A DNA stretch of 64,000 bases, taken from positions 372,001-436,000 of the forward strand of contig NZ_BPFH01000003.1 in assembly GCF_019655435.1 (NCBI RefSeq). The letters run 5' to 3'. Position numbers and translations under genes: made by a program. Origin of the DNA: Jannaschia pagri. Its GTDB lineage: Bacteria > Pseudomonadota > Alphaproteobacteria > Rhodobacterales > Rhodobacteraceae. Of the stretch, positions 9,129 through 18,747 are shown piece after piece (position 1 is the stretch's first letter; each line of letters opens with the position of its first letter). The notes below the pieces were generated by a model. That model did not search any database, had not been told where the DNA came from, and saw only the letters and a program-made list of their open reading frames with translations.

Positions 9129-9860
9129 AGCGAAATCATAGCTGACGTAGAAGGACGGCGCCGAACACCTTAATCGGGTCGGCTCGAAGGGGGGAATGAT
9201 GGCGCCGGGTCGCCACCCGTTTCGCGGAGTGCTGGTGCGCCACAGTGGTGGATAAAGCTAGCGCGGTGATTGTCGCACGTTGAAAGACAGCACCAACGCA
9301 TGGCTGGTCGCCGTAGAAACCTTGCTAGTGTATTGTTGGTCTAGACTCCATAACGGACATCGGCTTCGCGCAATGACGCCAGGCCGCCGTTTAGCTCGGC
9401 AGCATGGGGCTGCATTTCAACGCCGCAGTTCTCAGTCACTCGCTCAACGGGGCTCGGCACCGCAATGGAGCGTGACGGATCTGTCAGACAAACTGCCAGG
9501 GATACGGATGAGTGACTTAGCGTGTTAGGCGATTGCGATCACACCCAAAACGGTGGTTGGGCCGTCTGACGCTCGTATGAAGTTCTCGCTCAATACAGTC
9601 GGAGACCGTCCGCATCGCCGAGGGTCAAACTGATTGAGGCCAGAGTGAGCGTTGGCACGTTTGAGCCGTTCACTTGCGCGCGGGATAACGCTGACGCGAA
9701 GATGTGTGCCAACGAGAGCGTTTAGCGATAGCCCATGGTCAAGATGATAAAGCGTGTTTGGCTTGGCGGGGATGGCCCCGTCGGAAGCATTGTCAACGCG
9801 GCAAAAGTCGAGCACCACATCTTCGACGGGTTCCACGCTGACTTATGATGGCCCCGCCCC

Positions 9861-9930
9861 GGCCCCGCGCCGGGGCCCCGCTTGTTTGGGGCGCCCCCTT
9901 GAGGTGTGGGCCCCGGAGCAGGTCCGGGGC
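9861..9930. repeat. Two adjacent GC-rich hairpins
   Basis: The first hairpin has arms GGCCCCG (9861-9867) and CGGGGCC (9871-9877) around CGC. The second has arms GCCCCGGA (9910-9917) and TCCGGGGC (9923-9930) around GCAGG. Both are perfect. They resemble the intergenic GC-rich hairpin repeats of this bacterial family and may have marked the end of a gene that is now lost. Confidence 0.55.
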
Positions 9931-10090
9931 AGGGCGACTGACCCCATGGCGTCATAACAACACTCTTCAGTAACCTCACCACCCAACAGAAGCAGATCAC
10001 ATTGGCTTCGCCGTGCCCCGTCATGCGGATTCTGTTCTCTTGGGCCACTAGCCTTTTATCCCACTGCCAACGCTACGCTGACCCCGGTCC

Positions 10091-10899
10091 ATGACTGGGA
10101 CATGGTCGGTGCGCGGGTGTGGGCGCGGCTCGATACCTGCGAGAAGCATTGGACCAAACCGGTCCCTTGGAGGTTCTTTCTATACACCTTCCGTCACCTG
10201 CTCGTCGGAGCCCCCTCTGTTGTTCATCATCGCCTGCCCCTTGGGCAAGCTTTGGTTCGTCCAGGGCATCGTTTGGATGCCGTATTTCTCGCCGTTGACG
10301 ACAACCGACATTGCCAGAGCCCGGGGATGACGCTGGTTCTATCAGCCGGTGTACATTGGATTTCTAACTACTTGCTGGCTTTGAGCCGGCCTCTGGTTTC
10401 AGGTCATAAACGTCATGGCCGACTTGCGCACGGTCCTGTGCAGTTACGACGAGACGGCGCAGATCGGCGGCCTCGCGACTTGAACTGTCCTGAAGGAGAT
10501 CATGATCGATCTATTGACGCCGGCCCATCTCTGGAGCGTGGGCGCCTTGATCGGCACCGCTTTGGCTGAGTCTAAGACCCGGCGCTCCGGAGAAGCGTTA
10601 AGGTAGTCTACGGGGTTCTGCTGTGTCTCGGCGGTTTGCTTATGGTGACGTCCATCGCCCATGTGCTCTGCAGCTCGCTGACGTGGTTGCTCGAGGTCTC
10701 CAACGTGAACCTCATCCTTAGTGGGCCTACGTCGGAGAGCGAGCGCTATGTCCTGGAAGACGGTTGGTTCCGTGGGCGCGACAGCTATCTGGCCGTCATC
10801 TTCGTGGTCTGACGATGGTTTTTGGTATCTGCCTAATGACGCGGTTCCTCGAGAGTCTGTCCAAAGACTTCATTTGGTGTCTCGGATCGCCAGCCTAAA
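10091..10899 (+). pseudogene. Decayed polytopic membrane protein gene
   Basis: One frame runs from 10091 to 10603, interrupted by TGA codons at 10328, 10382 and 10481 and closed by TAG at 10604. Around each TGA the reading is protein-like and hydrophobic (LWFVQGIVWMPYFSPL, RWFYQPVYIGFLTT, AGLWFQVINVMADL), as if TGG codons had mutated to TGA. The sense then continues in another frame from 10597 to 10812 (GVLLCLGGLLMVTSIAHVL, later ERYVLEDGWFRGRDSYLAV) and again from about 10816 (MVFGICLMTRFLESLSKDF) to a TAA near 10898. I infer a single membrane protein gene broken by at least three stops and two shifts. The family is unknown. Confidence 0.45.
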
Positions 10900-11038
10900 T
10901 GCGTGCCAGATTTGTCGAGACGTGGCCATGCTCTTAGGACGGCCCGCTTTGATTATCCTAGCGACCCTTTTGTCCAGTGGCTCATTATTGGGTGGGTTCG
11001 AAGAGATAAGGGTCGAACGGACTACGCCGTCCGACTGG

Positions 11039-11076
11039 CGGGGGCTCTGCCCCCGTACCCCCGACATATTTGGGGG
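11039..11076. repeat. Paired hairpin repeat, Rhodobacterales intergenic type
   Basis: The first hairpin has arms CGGGGGC (11039-11045) and GCCCCCG (11049-11055) with loop TCT. The second has arms CCCCC (11058-11062) and GGGGG (11072-11076) around GACATATTT. The order GGGGGCTCTGCCCCC, then CCCCCGA...ATATTTGGGG, is a repeat type I remember from intergenic regions of many Rhodobacteraceae. It follows the end of the decayed membrane protein gene. Confidence 0.55.
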
Positions 11077-11645
11077 ACATCGAAAGGAGGCGGCTGTGCC
11101 CTGGATGACGTTGCTCGGACGATGAGGGCAGAAGGCCAGACGGGTAACTAGGGTTCTGAAATAACTTTCTATCGAAGCAGACCTGAGGACGGTGTTTGGC
11201 GATCGGGGTCGTGGTCTGCATTGCGCGGTTGCGTAGTATCGTGCGTCGGCATTGAGGGTCTTGCTCTGAGATGCGGAGCCGCTGGATGTCGTTGCGGATA
11301 GTCTGGGTCAATTCCCATGGGTGTGGGGGCTATCATCGCAGCCTGTTGCAAGTGGATGAGACGCGCCACACGCCCCTCAACGATAGAAATGACAGCGAGG
11401 GTGAGGGGCAGCGTGTCATCTAAGGTGCCGTATGGGGACTGTGCTCGAATGTTGGCGTTTCTGACCGCTGTCGCGGCGGGGTTCTGATTGACGATGAGAC
11501 GATGCCGAAGTTTGACCGTCACCGATTTGGAGGAGATCTCGGACGGCGTGATTGACATCGGGACAGGGATGTATCGCTGATTGAGCCGGTAGACCCGGAC
11601 ATCGCCTGAGTGGTCCGGGCCTACGACATCTATCGGCGTACCTCC

Positions 11646-11762
11646 GCGCTTAGGATTATTGCCTTTGGATTACGGTCTTCGAAGCTGTCGCAGGCCGATG
11701 AGATCCGCAGGATCGAAGAGGTCGTGGGCATCTTTGACATGATTGTTTTGCAGAACCGCTAA
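11646..11762 (+). pseudogene. Fragment resembling an endonuclease/exonuclease/phosphatase (EEP) N-terminus
   Basis: The frame from 11646 to the TAA at 11760 reads ALRIIAFGLRSSKLSQADEI, then RRIEEVV and FDMIVLQNR. The pattern of a first strand ending in F-x-L/I-R-S, a helix, and a second strand ending in D-x-I-V-L-Q is that of DNase I-like EEP proteins, where the last residue is normally a metal-binding Glu (LQE). Here LQE has become LQN and a stop follows one codon later. The same frame continues upstream to 11612 (VVRAYDIYRRTS) after another stop. It is a remnant and the match is by eye. Confidence 0.35.
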
Positions 11763-12448
11763 CCCCGCCGGTTGTCCCGTGGGCAGCGAAATAGTGTCGC
11801 AATCAGGCGAAGGCTATGAGCGTGGCCACCCGGATCGTCAGTATGGAGGTTGGGCATATCCGGCACGTGGGCACGCTTGCTCAGCACGATCGCCACCCGG
11901 CCAATACCTTCGTTGCAATGCTCAACGGTGCGCCCTTCACAGGCTAGATTGAGGAGGTGCCGAAGATGGGCAGATCAGCTTGGCGTAGGGTGGATCCTTG
12001 GCCTTGCCGCTCGGATCGGTCGACGTCTTGCCAGGATTGTCGCTCGACGATCTGTACCGGTTACTTGGGCATCGCGGATCGAAGGGCGCGTGAGCGTGTA
12101 GGGGCCTCCGGGGCCCGCCCCTTTGATCTACATCGAACCGTCTTCGGGCGATGTCATCGCAAATGCCGACGGTCCTCGTCTGCGCAAGTTGTGTATCTGT
12201 TCGACCTGGCAATCTGCGGGGCAATTCCTTGGGTAAAGGTGCGGATCTGTGCGTTGCGCATCACGCGTGTGGTGCGCACCCCTAGCCTACTGTGGCCATG
12301 GTGACCGGCGGGACAAGACGGCTCTAGCTCCAGAGATAGGCGCCTCTCGTCCGTCAGATTTGCTCAAAGGCGGTCGGGAGGACGAAAGGGCTGAAGAGGC
12401 GGCAGTTTTGTTTGCTGACGTCGATGCGTTCTCGTCCAATGCCGATGA

Positions 12449-12613
12449 AGTCGCGCAGTGGACGGTTTAGTAACCGAGGCGCGGGCGGCTGCGGCCCTGT
12501 CCGATCCTTCGCGGCTGGACGTGGCCCTGACGGAGCCGAACAGAGGTCAAACCTGTTTGTGCGAGGTTGCCTACCTTCCCCGTCTGGCGGGGTCGGGTCG
12601 TTCCAGGTGTTGA
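12449..12613 (+). pseudogene. Fragment resembling an ArsR-family regulator
   Basis: The frame 12449-12613 reads SRAVDGLVTEARAAAALSDP, then SRLDVAL and GQTCLCEVAYLP before a TGA at 12611. The arrangement ALsDPsRLd...CLCEvA matches the start of the ArsR/SmtB winged helix, where an ALxDPxRL helix precedes an LCVCDLA-like turn. There is no ribosome site and no intact continuation, so this is probably a dead regulator gene. Confidence 0.35.
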
Positions 12614-13097
12614 ACTGCCTCCATATGACTATGGGTGCCCGCTGTGCTGGGACTCTATTTTGGGGTAGGAGGTCCATCAGCCACCGCAGCCCGACTGGTT
12701 GATGGGGTGCGTTCGACGTTTTGAGGAACCGCACCGATAGCCTGCTCGCCGGGACCTGTATTGAAGGTCATCGATATTCAGACCGGACTGCGCGGCAGCC
12801 GCAACCAGCGGCTCTGCGCACTCGATCCTTTCCCGAAACCCTGCTGTTGTTCCATCGGCTTGGTCGCGGACCATACATCCACCACGGCCCGCTAGTGGAT
12901 TTGGTGTCGATCTATGCCGCCCCAGGAGCGCCCGCGCGGGCGTGGGCGATAGACCCCGACGGGTCCGGCAGGTTGCGTAGGGGGACCGTCACGATCTGGC
13001 CGTCTGCGCCTTGCGCATGCTCTGAAAGGGTGTTCCTCTGAAACCATGATCGGGGCGCAGATAACGACGCTCCGCCAAGCAACTCCGGGAGAGATAT

Positions 13098-14663
13098 ATG
13101 CTTCGCACGACCGCGATCTTGACCACGCTGGCCCTTGTGGCTGGCGCCGCCAATGCGGAAACCCTGCGCTGGGCGCGGGCTGGTGACAGTCTCACGCTAG
13201 ACCCCCATGCCCAGAACGAAGGGCCGACCCACACGTTGGCGCATCAGATCTATGAGCCGCTGATCATCCGCGACCATTCGGGGGCGTTCCAGGCGGCGCT
13301 TGCCACCGATTGGGCGCCCAAGGCCGACGATCCGACCGTTTGGGTCTTCAACTTGCGTGAAGGCGTGACCTTTCACGACGGCAGTGCCTTCACCGCCGAA
13401 GACGTTGTGTTCAGCTTTGAGCGGGCCAAGTCCGAAACCTCGGCCATGAAGGAACTGCTGACCTCGATCACCGAGGTGCGCGCCGTGGATGACCTGACGG
13501 TGGAGTTTGTGACGGATGGGCCCAACCCGATCCTGCCGAACAATTTCACCAACCTGTTCATCATGGACAAAACCTGGACCGAGGCGAACGGTGTCACGAA
13601 GGTGCAGGACATCGCCAATGGCGAGACGACCTTTGCCGCGACCAACGCCAACGGGACGGGCGCCTATACGCTCACCTCGCGGGAGCCGGACGTGAAGACG
13701 GTGTTGGACGCCAACCCCGATTACTGGGGCATCGGTGAGTTTCCTCTGGCCGTGACCAAGATCGAATACACGCCGATCCAGAACGCCGCGACACGGGTGG
13801 CCGCCCTGTTGTCGGGTGAGGTGGACTTCATCCAGGACGTGCCGGTCCAAGACCTTGGCCGTGTGAACGACACCGATGGTCTGGTGGTGAAGACGGCGCC
13901 CCAAAACCGCACGATCTTCTTTGGGATGGATACCGGGTCCGAGGACCTGCGCTCCACCGAGGGGAACCCCTTTGCTGAGGTGAAGGTGCGGGAGGCCATG
14001 AACATGGCCATCAACCGTGACGCGATCCAGCGCGTCGTGATGCGCGGCCAGTCCCAGCCCACGGGCGTCATCATGCCGCCCTTCGTCAACGGTTGGACCG
14101 AAGCGCTGGACGCCACGCCCGAAGGCGATATCGAGGCCGCCAAGGCCCTGATGGCCGAGGCCGGGTATGGCGATGGCTTCTCGGTTCAGTTGGATTGCCC
14201 CAACGACCGCTATGTCAACGACGAGGCTATCTGTCAGGCCGCCGTGGGGATGTTGGGTCAGATCGGGATCACCGTGAACCTGAACGCCCAATCCAAGGCG
14301 CTGCACTTCCCGCTGATCCAGAATGAGACGACGGATTTCTACATGCTGGGGTGGGGTGTTCCGACCTACGACTCGGAGTACATCTTCAACTTCCTGGTCC
14401 ACACCAAGGGCGATGATCGCGGATCGTGGAACCCCACTGGGTTCTCAAACCCAGAGGTCGATGAGATGATCAAGTCCCTTGCCGCTGAAACCGATCTGGA
14501 CGCGCGCAACGAGAGCATCGCGAAGATCTGGGAGGTCGTGAACGGTGAGACCCTCTACCTGCCGCTGCACCATCAGGTGCTGAACTGGGGTATGGCCGAG
14601 ACCGTGGGCACGGAAGTGTCGCCAGAGGATGATCCCAAATTCAAGTTCTTCGAGATGAACTAA
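13098..14663 (+). CDS. Periplasmic peptide/nickel-type ABC substrate-binding protein
   Basis: A 521-residue extracellular solute-binding protein of family 5 (DppA/OppA type). A Sec signal peptide ends at about residue 20 (AGAANA, then ETLRW). The family landmarks follow: RWARAGDSLTLDPH at the start of the mature protein, WVFNLREGVTFHDG, and NMAINRDAIQRVVMRG in the second lobe. It would bind oligopeptides or similar solutes in the periplasm and deliver them to an inner-membrane permease. The ATG follows a GGGAG site. No permease or ATPase gene is next to it. It borders the decayed region on the left, so its partner genes may have been lost or lie elsewhere. A strong terminator closes it at 14689-14713. 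Confidence 0.92.
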   Translation: MLRTTAILTTLALVAGAANAETLRWARAGDSLTLDPHAQNEGPTHTLAHQIYEPLIIRDHSGAFQAALATDWAPKADDPTVWVFNLREGVTFHDGSAFTAEDVVFSFERAKSETSAMKELLTSITEVRAVDDLTVEFVTDGPNPILPNNFTNLFIMDKTWTEANGVTKVQDIANGETTFAATNANGTGAYTLTSREPDVKTVLDANPDYWGIGEFPLAVTKIEYTPIQNAATRVAALLSGEVDFIQDVPVQDLGRVNDTDGLVVKTAPQNRTIFFGMDTGSEDLRSTEGNPFAEVKVREAMNMAINRDAIQRVVMRGQSQPTGVIMPPFVNGWTEALDATPEGDIEAAKALMAEAGYGDGFSVQLDCPNDRYVNDEAICQAAVGMLGQIGITVNLNAQSKALHFPLIQNETTDFYMLGWGVPTYDSEYIFNFLVHTKGDDRGSWNPTGFSNPEVDEMIKSLAAETDLDARNESIAKIWEVVNGETLYLPLHHQVLNWGMAETVGTEVSPEDDPKFKFFEMN

Positions 14664-14688
14664 TCGTCTCAGACAATCGATCAGGAGA

Positions 14689-14713
14689 GGGGCCCCATGC
14701 GGGCCCCTTTTTT
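14689..14713 (+). terminator. Rho-independent terminator after the binding-protein gene
   Basis: Perfect 7-bp stem GGGGCCC (14689-14695) and GGGCCCC (14701-14707) with a five-base loop, followed by six T (14708-14713), 26 bases after the stop. The ATG inside the loop is not a gene start. Confidence 0.9.
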
Positions 14714-14915
14714 GTTCCGGAGGTTGGCGGTTTCGTGCCGTGCCGAGACGCGGTTTGATCGACGTCAACGCCCTTGGACAAGGCCCATGACACCGGGGGG
14801 CAAATCCTGCGCATCGCCTGTCAAACCACTCTCAGGGTGTCACGGGGATGCCACATCGCGCGTGTTACGGCCCCGGCGGGGCAGATGCGCCAGACGATCG
14901 ACCGGAGGGACAGGC

Positions 14916-17618
14916 ATGGACCATTCTATCGACACGCCCGGGACGGGGGTGCACCCGCTCCGCCCGTTGTTTGACCCCAAGGGCGTCGTCATCGTCGGGG
15001 CCAGTCCCCGCAGCGCGTCGGTCGGGGGGCATTTGGTGCGCAAGCTGACGGCCCAATTCGCGGGACCTGTCTACCTGTTGAATCCCAAACACCGGAGCAT
15101 CGACGGCCAGTCCTGCTTCCCCGATGTGGCCTCTCTGCCGGGACCTGTGGATCTCGCCGTGATCGCGTCGCCTGCGGCGACGGTTCCAGATATCCTGGCG
15201 GATTGCGCGCGCGCAGGGATTTGTCAGGCGGTCGTGATTTCCGCCGGGTTTGGCGAAGCGGGGGACGCGGGGCGCGCGTTGGAGGCGCGGGTGCGCGATG
15301 TGGCCCGTGTCCATGGCATCCGCTTTGTCGGCCCCAATTGCGTTGGGCTGCAGCGTCCCAGCAGCGGCCTGGACGCGTCTTTCCTCAGGTCCATGCCGCC
15401 TGCGGGGCGGTTGGGTCTGGTATCACAATCGGGGGCGATCTGCTCCGCCATCGTGGATTGGGCAGGTCCAAACGATCTAGGATTTTCGTCGATCATCTCG
15501 CTTGGCAACGGCGCCGATGTGGGGTTCGGAGAGGCGATTTCCTTCCTGGCTGCCGACCCCCAGACCGATGCGATCCTGCTCTACGTAGAGGGGGTGCGCG
15601 ATGCTCGGCGGTTTGTCAGCGCGTTGCGCGCCGCCACGCGCGTTAAGCCTGTGGTGGTGCTGAAATCTGGTCGGGGGACCGCGGCGGCTGTGGCGGCCAC
15701 GACCCACACGGGCGCATTGCTGGGGTCGGATGCGGCCTTTGACGCCGCGCTAGAGCGGGGTGGGGCCGTGCGGGTCGAGACCTTCGGTCAGCTTTTCGCC
15801 GCGGCCGAGATTTTGGGGTCCGGTCGCCGGGCGCAGGGTAACCGTCTGGGGATTGTCACCAACGGCGGCGGCGCGGGCGTGCTTGCCACCGACCGGGCCG
15901 AGGATATGGGCATAGACTTGCCTGCGCCATCCGCCGACACGCTTGCGGCCTTGGATGCTGTGTTGTCACCCCATTGGTCGCGCGCGAACCCCCTGGACAT
16001 CATCGGTGATGCCATGCCTGAGGCGTTTGAGGCGGCGATCCAAGCGGGTCTCGACGATCCGGCCTTTGACGGGTTGCTGATTATCCTGATCCCCCAGGCG
16101 ATCACCGATGCAACGGATGTGGCGCGGCGGGCTGTTGCCTTGGCGCAGGCCAGGCCGGACAAGCCGGTGTTGTTCTGCTGGATGGGCCAGACCTCTGTCA
16201 CCGATGCTCGGCGTGTCATTTCGGCGGCGGGCTTGCCGGATTTCACGACGCCGGAGCGCGCCGCCGAAGCCTTCGCCTTCCTGGCGCGCCATGCCCACAA
16301 TCGGCGCCTCGCCCAGCAGACGCCCAGTGTCCGTGGGCGCCATGATCTAGACCCGGATGCCGCGCGCGAGATTGTGGATGACGCGCTGGGGGCCGGTCGA
16401 TCCATGCTGTCCGATGGTGAGGCGAAAGCCGTCTTGCAGGCCTATGGTATCCCCGTCGGGGCCACCCGCCGGGCCGCCTCCCCCGATGCCGCGCTGGCGG
16501 TCGCAACGGAGCTTGGGTGGCCTGTCGCGGTCAAGATCGATTCACCCGACATCAGTCATAAGTCCGACGTGGGTGGGGTGCGATTGGGGGTGGCAACGCC
16601 CCAGGATCTGCACGCGGCCTTCGCCGCAGTGACCGATGCCACCCGCCAAGCACGGCCCGAAGCCCGGATCCAAGGGGTCACGATTGAACCGATGGCCAAG
16701 GTCCGCGACGGGCGGGAGCTGTTGATCGGCGTGTCCCGCGATCCGGTCTTTGGGCCGGTGATTGCCTTCGGCGCTGGCGGCACGTTGGTCGAAGTCATGC
16801 GTGACAGTGCCGTGGCCCTGCCGCCCCTGAACGATCTGCTGGCCGGACGCTTGATCGATGGGACCCGCGTTGCCACCCTGCTGGGCCAGTTCCGCAACTT
16901 GGCGCCCGTTGATCGGGCGCAGATCGAAGACGTTCTGCTGCGGGTTTCTCAGATGGTGGAGGATCTGCCCGAAATCGTCGCGCTCGACATCAATCCGTTG
17001 TTGGCTGGTCCCGACGAGGTCCTGGCGCTGGATGCTCGGATCGAGGTGGCGCGCCCCCCGGCGGGCCGCACGCCTGGCGCACACCTCGCCATCGCACCCA
17101 GCCCCCGGGGCACAGAACGGCGGTTTCGTCTGGAGGACGGGCGCGCCGTCACGCTGCGGCCCCTTCGGCCAGACGATGCCCAGGACAACGATGTGCTTCT
17201 GCGACAGATGCTGGCCAGGGAGGATAGGGACAGAAACCTCGATGCGCGCGCGCTCACCGCGATCACCGACCTTGCGCGTTTGACCCAGGCGGATCATGAG
17301 GCCGACCTAGCCCTGCTGGCCCGGTTGGTGTCTCGCTCCGGGGTGCGGCCAATCGGTCTGGCCTGTTCGATCCTCGACCCTGATGGGCAAACCGCCGATT
17401 GCGCTGTCGTCGTGGATCGCGCGCTGCGCGGTTTGGGTGTCGGGCGCAGCCTGTTGGCAGGTCTGATCCATGCCGCGCGCAGGCAGGGGATCGTGCGCCT
17501 GACCAGTCTCTTACGCAGCGGGAATGCCCCGATGGCGGCACTGCTGCGGGGCCAAGGCTTTGCCTTGCGCGAGGCCCCAGGTCGGCAGGGTGTTCTTTTG
17601 GCAGAGCGATTGGTGTGA
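14916..17618 (+). CDS. Acyl-CoA synthetase (NDP-forming) fused to a GNAT acetyltransferase domain
   Basis: A 900-residue protein with the Pat/YfiQ-like layout. It has a CoA-binding Rossmann domain (GASP at 28-31), CoA-ligase domains, an ATP-grasp domain (about 490-720: GWPVAVKIDSPDISHKSDVG) and a C-terminal GNAT-like domain (about 745-900: LRPLRPDDA, later GLGVGRSLLAGLI). Members are either NDP-forming acyl-CoA ligases or protein-lysine acetyltransferases. Here THTGALLGSD places a His at 264, about where catalytic ligases carry the phosphorylated His, so ligase activity remains possible. The ATG at 14916 follows GGAGGGA by six bases, and the frame reaching to 14697 starts inside the terminator. 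The gene is cytosolic and followed after 55 bases by a dehydrogenase gene. Confidence 0.88.
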   Translation: MDHSIDTPGTGVHPLRPLFDPKGVVIVGASPRSASVGGHLVRKLTAQFAGPVYLLNPKHRSIDGQSCFPDVASLPGPVDLAVIASPAATVPDILADCARAGICQAVVISAGFGEAGDAGRALEARVRDVARVHGIRFVGPNCVGLQRPSSGLDASFLRSMPPAGRLGLVSQSGAICSAIVDWAGPNDLGFSSIISLGNGADVGFGEAISFLAADPQTDAILLYVEGVRDARRFVSALRAATRVKPVVVLKSGRGTAAAVAATTHTGALLGSDAAFDAALERGGAVRVETFGQLFAAAEILGSGRRAQGNRLGIVTNGGGAGVLATDRAEDMGIDLPAPSADTLAALDAVLSPHWSRANPLDIIGDAMPEAFEAAIQAGLDDPAFDGLLIILIPQAITDATDVARRAVALAQARPDKPVLFCWMGQTSVTDARRVISAAGLPDFTTPERAAEAFAFLARHAHNRRLAQQTPSVRGRHDLDPDAAREIVDDALGAGRSMLSDGEAKAVLQAYGIPVGATRRAASPDAALAVATELGWPVAVKIDSPDISHKSDVGGVRLGVATPQDLHAAFAAVTDATRQARPEARIQGVTIEPMAKVRDGRELLIGVSRDPVFGPVIAFGAGGTLVEVMRDSAVALPPLNDLLAGRLIDGTRVATLLGQFRNLAPVDRAQIEDVLLRVSQMVEDLPEIVALDINPLLAGPDEVLALDARIEVARPPAGRTPGAHLAIAPSPRGTERRFRLEDGRAVTLRPLRPDDAQDNDVLLRQMLAREDRDRNLDARALTAITDLARLTQADHEADLALLARLVSRSGVRPIGLACSILDPDGQTADCAVVVDRALRGLGVGRSLLAGLIHAARRQGIVRLTSLLRSGNAPMAALLRGQGFALREAPGRQGVLLAERLV

Positions 17619-17673
17619 CCCATTTCGAGGGGTCGCGCGTTGCACCTGGTCACCCCAGGACCGAGGCCACACC

Positions 17674-18675
17674 ATGCGCATGACCGTCTTTTCATCGAAA
17701 CCCTACGACAAGACCTTTCTGTCCGCCCATGCGGAGCGAGACGGTCATGATCTGCGGTTCCTAGAGGCGCGCTTGACGCCCGAGACGGTGCGGTTAGCCG
17801 AAGGCTCCGAGGCGATTTGTGCCTTTGTGAATGACGATTTGAGCGCCCCAGTCCTGGAAGGTGCCGCGCGGGTTGGGGTTCGCCTGATTGCCCTGCGATC
17901 CGCTGGGTTTAACAACGTGGATCTGCGCGCGGCGGCGCGGTTGGGTGTGTCGGTCGCGCGGGTCCCTGCCTACTCGCCCCATGCCGTTGCGGAACATGCC
18001 ATGGCCCTGATCCTGGCGCTCAACCGGCGGATCCATCGCGCCTATGCCCGTGTGCGCGAGGGCAACTTCGAACTGGACGGCCTGATGGGCGTGGACCTGT
18101 ATCGTAAGACAGCCGCGGTCGTCGGAACGGGTGAGATCGGGACGGTTCTGGCCAAGATCTTGCGCGGCTTTGGCTGTGACGTCATTGCCTTCGACCCTAG
18201 CCCCAGCGCAGAATTGCAGGCGCTTGGCGTGCGCTACGTTGATCTGCCGGAGCTGTTTGGGGCGGCTGATGTGATTGCGCTCCAATGTCCGTTGACGCCG
18301 CAGACGCACCACTTGATCGACGATACGGCCATTGCCCAGATGAAGCCGGGCGTGATCCTTGTGAATACGTCCCGTGGCGCGGTGGTCGATACGCGCGCGG
18401 TGATCCGGGGGCTCAAATCCCGCCGGATCGGGGCGCTGGCTCTGGACGTCTACGAAGAGGAGGGAGACCTGTTCTTTGAGGATCTGTCTGACCGGTTCAT
18501 CCCCGATGACGTCTTTGCCCGCCTCCTGACGTTTCCAAATGTGCTGATCACTGGGCATCAGGGGTTTTTCACGCAGGAAGCGCTCGACGGTATTGCGCAG
18601 ACGACCCTTGGCAATTTGAGCGCCTTTGCGCAGGACGGGCGCCCCCTGCATCCTGTGGTGACCCCTGATGCGTAG
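17674..18675 (+). CDS. D-2-hydroxyacid dehydrogenase, D-lactate dehydrogenase type
   Basis: A 333-residue NAD-dependent enzyme of the D-isomer-specific 2-hydroxyacid dehydrogenase family, closest in layout to fermentative D-lactate dehydrogenase, which reduces pyruvate to D-lactate. The nucleotide-binding GTGEIG is at 151-156. The substrate Arg lies in NTSRGAVVD, the Glu in DVYEEE, and the catalytic His in TGHQGFFTQEAL; the GHQGFFT form is typical of LdhA. The RSAGFNNVD motif near 76 also fits. The start is the ATG at 17674, with a second ATG at 17680. It may share a transcript with the acyl-CoA synthetase gene. Together with the FNR box downstream it suggests a low-oxygen theme, although no FNR box is seen in front of this gene. 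Confidence 0.9.
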   Translation: MRMTVFSSKPYDKTFLSAHAERDGHDLRFLEARLTPETVRLAEGSEAICAFVNDDLSAPVLEGAARVGVRLIALRSAGFNNVDLRAAARLGVSVARVPAYSPHAVAEHAMALILALNRRIHRAYARVREGNFELDGLMGVDLYRKTAAVVGTGEIGTVLAKILRGFGCDVIAFDPSPSAELQALGVRYVDLPELFGAADVIALQCPLTPQTHHLIDDTAIAQMKPGVILVNTSRGAVVDTRAVIRGLKSRRIGALALDVYEEEGDLFFEDLSDRFIPDDVFARLLTFPNVLITGHQGFFTQEALDGIAQTTLGNLSAFAQDGRPLHPVVTPDA

Positions 18676-18747
18676 CCGCGATCCTAGGGGTCTTTTGCCC
18701 CCGTCCGAACGCGGCGTGCCGGTGGGTCGGCTCTGATGCCCCTGATT

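Larger units (their letters stand above)
7363..13097. other. 5.7-kb region of decayed genes with no intact coding sequence
   Basis: No frame here gives a protein with normal length, ribosome site and family features, while the flanks are densely coding. Several short stretches still read like protein, but each is broken by stops and frame changes. They include a leftward piece at 7763-8059, a rightward piece at 8717-9128, a membrane protein at 10091-10899, an EEP-like fragment at 11646-11762 and an ArsR-like fragment at 12449-12613. The base composition looks more mixed than in the flanking genes. GC-rich hairpins at 9861-9930 and 11039-11076 are typical intergenic repeats. I found no transposase, integrase, tRNA or flanking repeat that would explain an insertion, so decay in place is the simpler reading. 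Confidence 0.7.

Noticed and set aside
10328-10483. TGA read as tryptophan (alternative code)
   Set aside because: Flanking intact genes use TGA as a normal stop (for example many ATGA overlaps), and the same region also has frameshifts and a TAG, so decay explains it.
12929-12942. GC palindrome CGCCCGCGCGGGCG
   Set aside because: Likely by chance at this composition; no gene end or promoter context.
14697-14915. Longer start of the acyl-CoA synthetase gene
   Set aside because: It begins inside the terminator loop of the upstream gene. The ATG at 14916 has a good ribosome site and family-like N-terminus.
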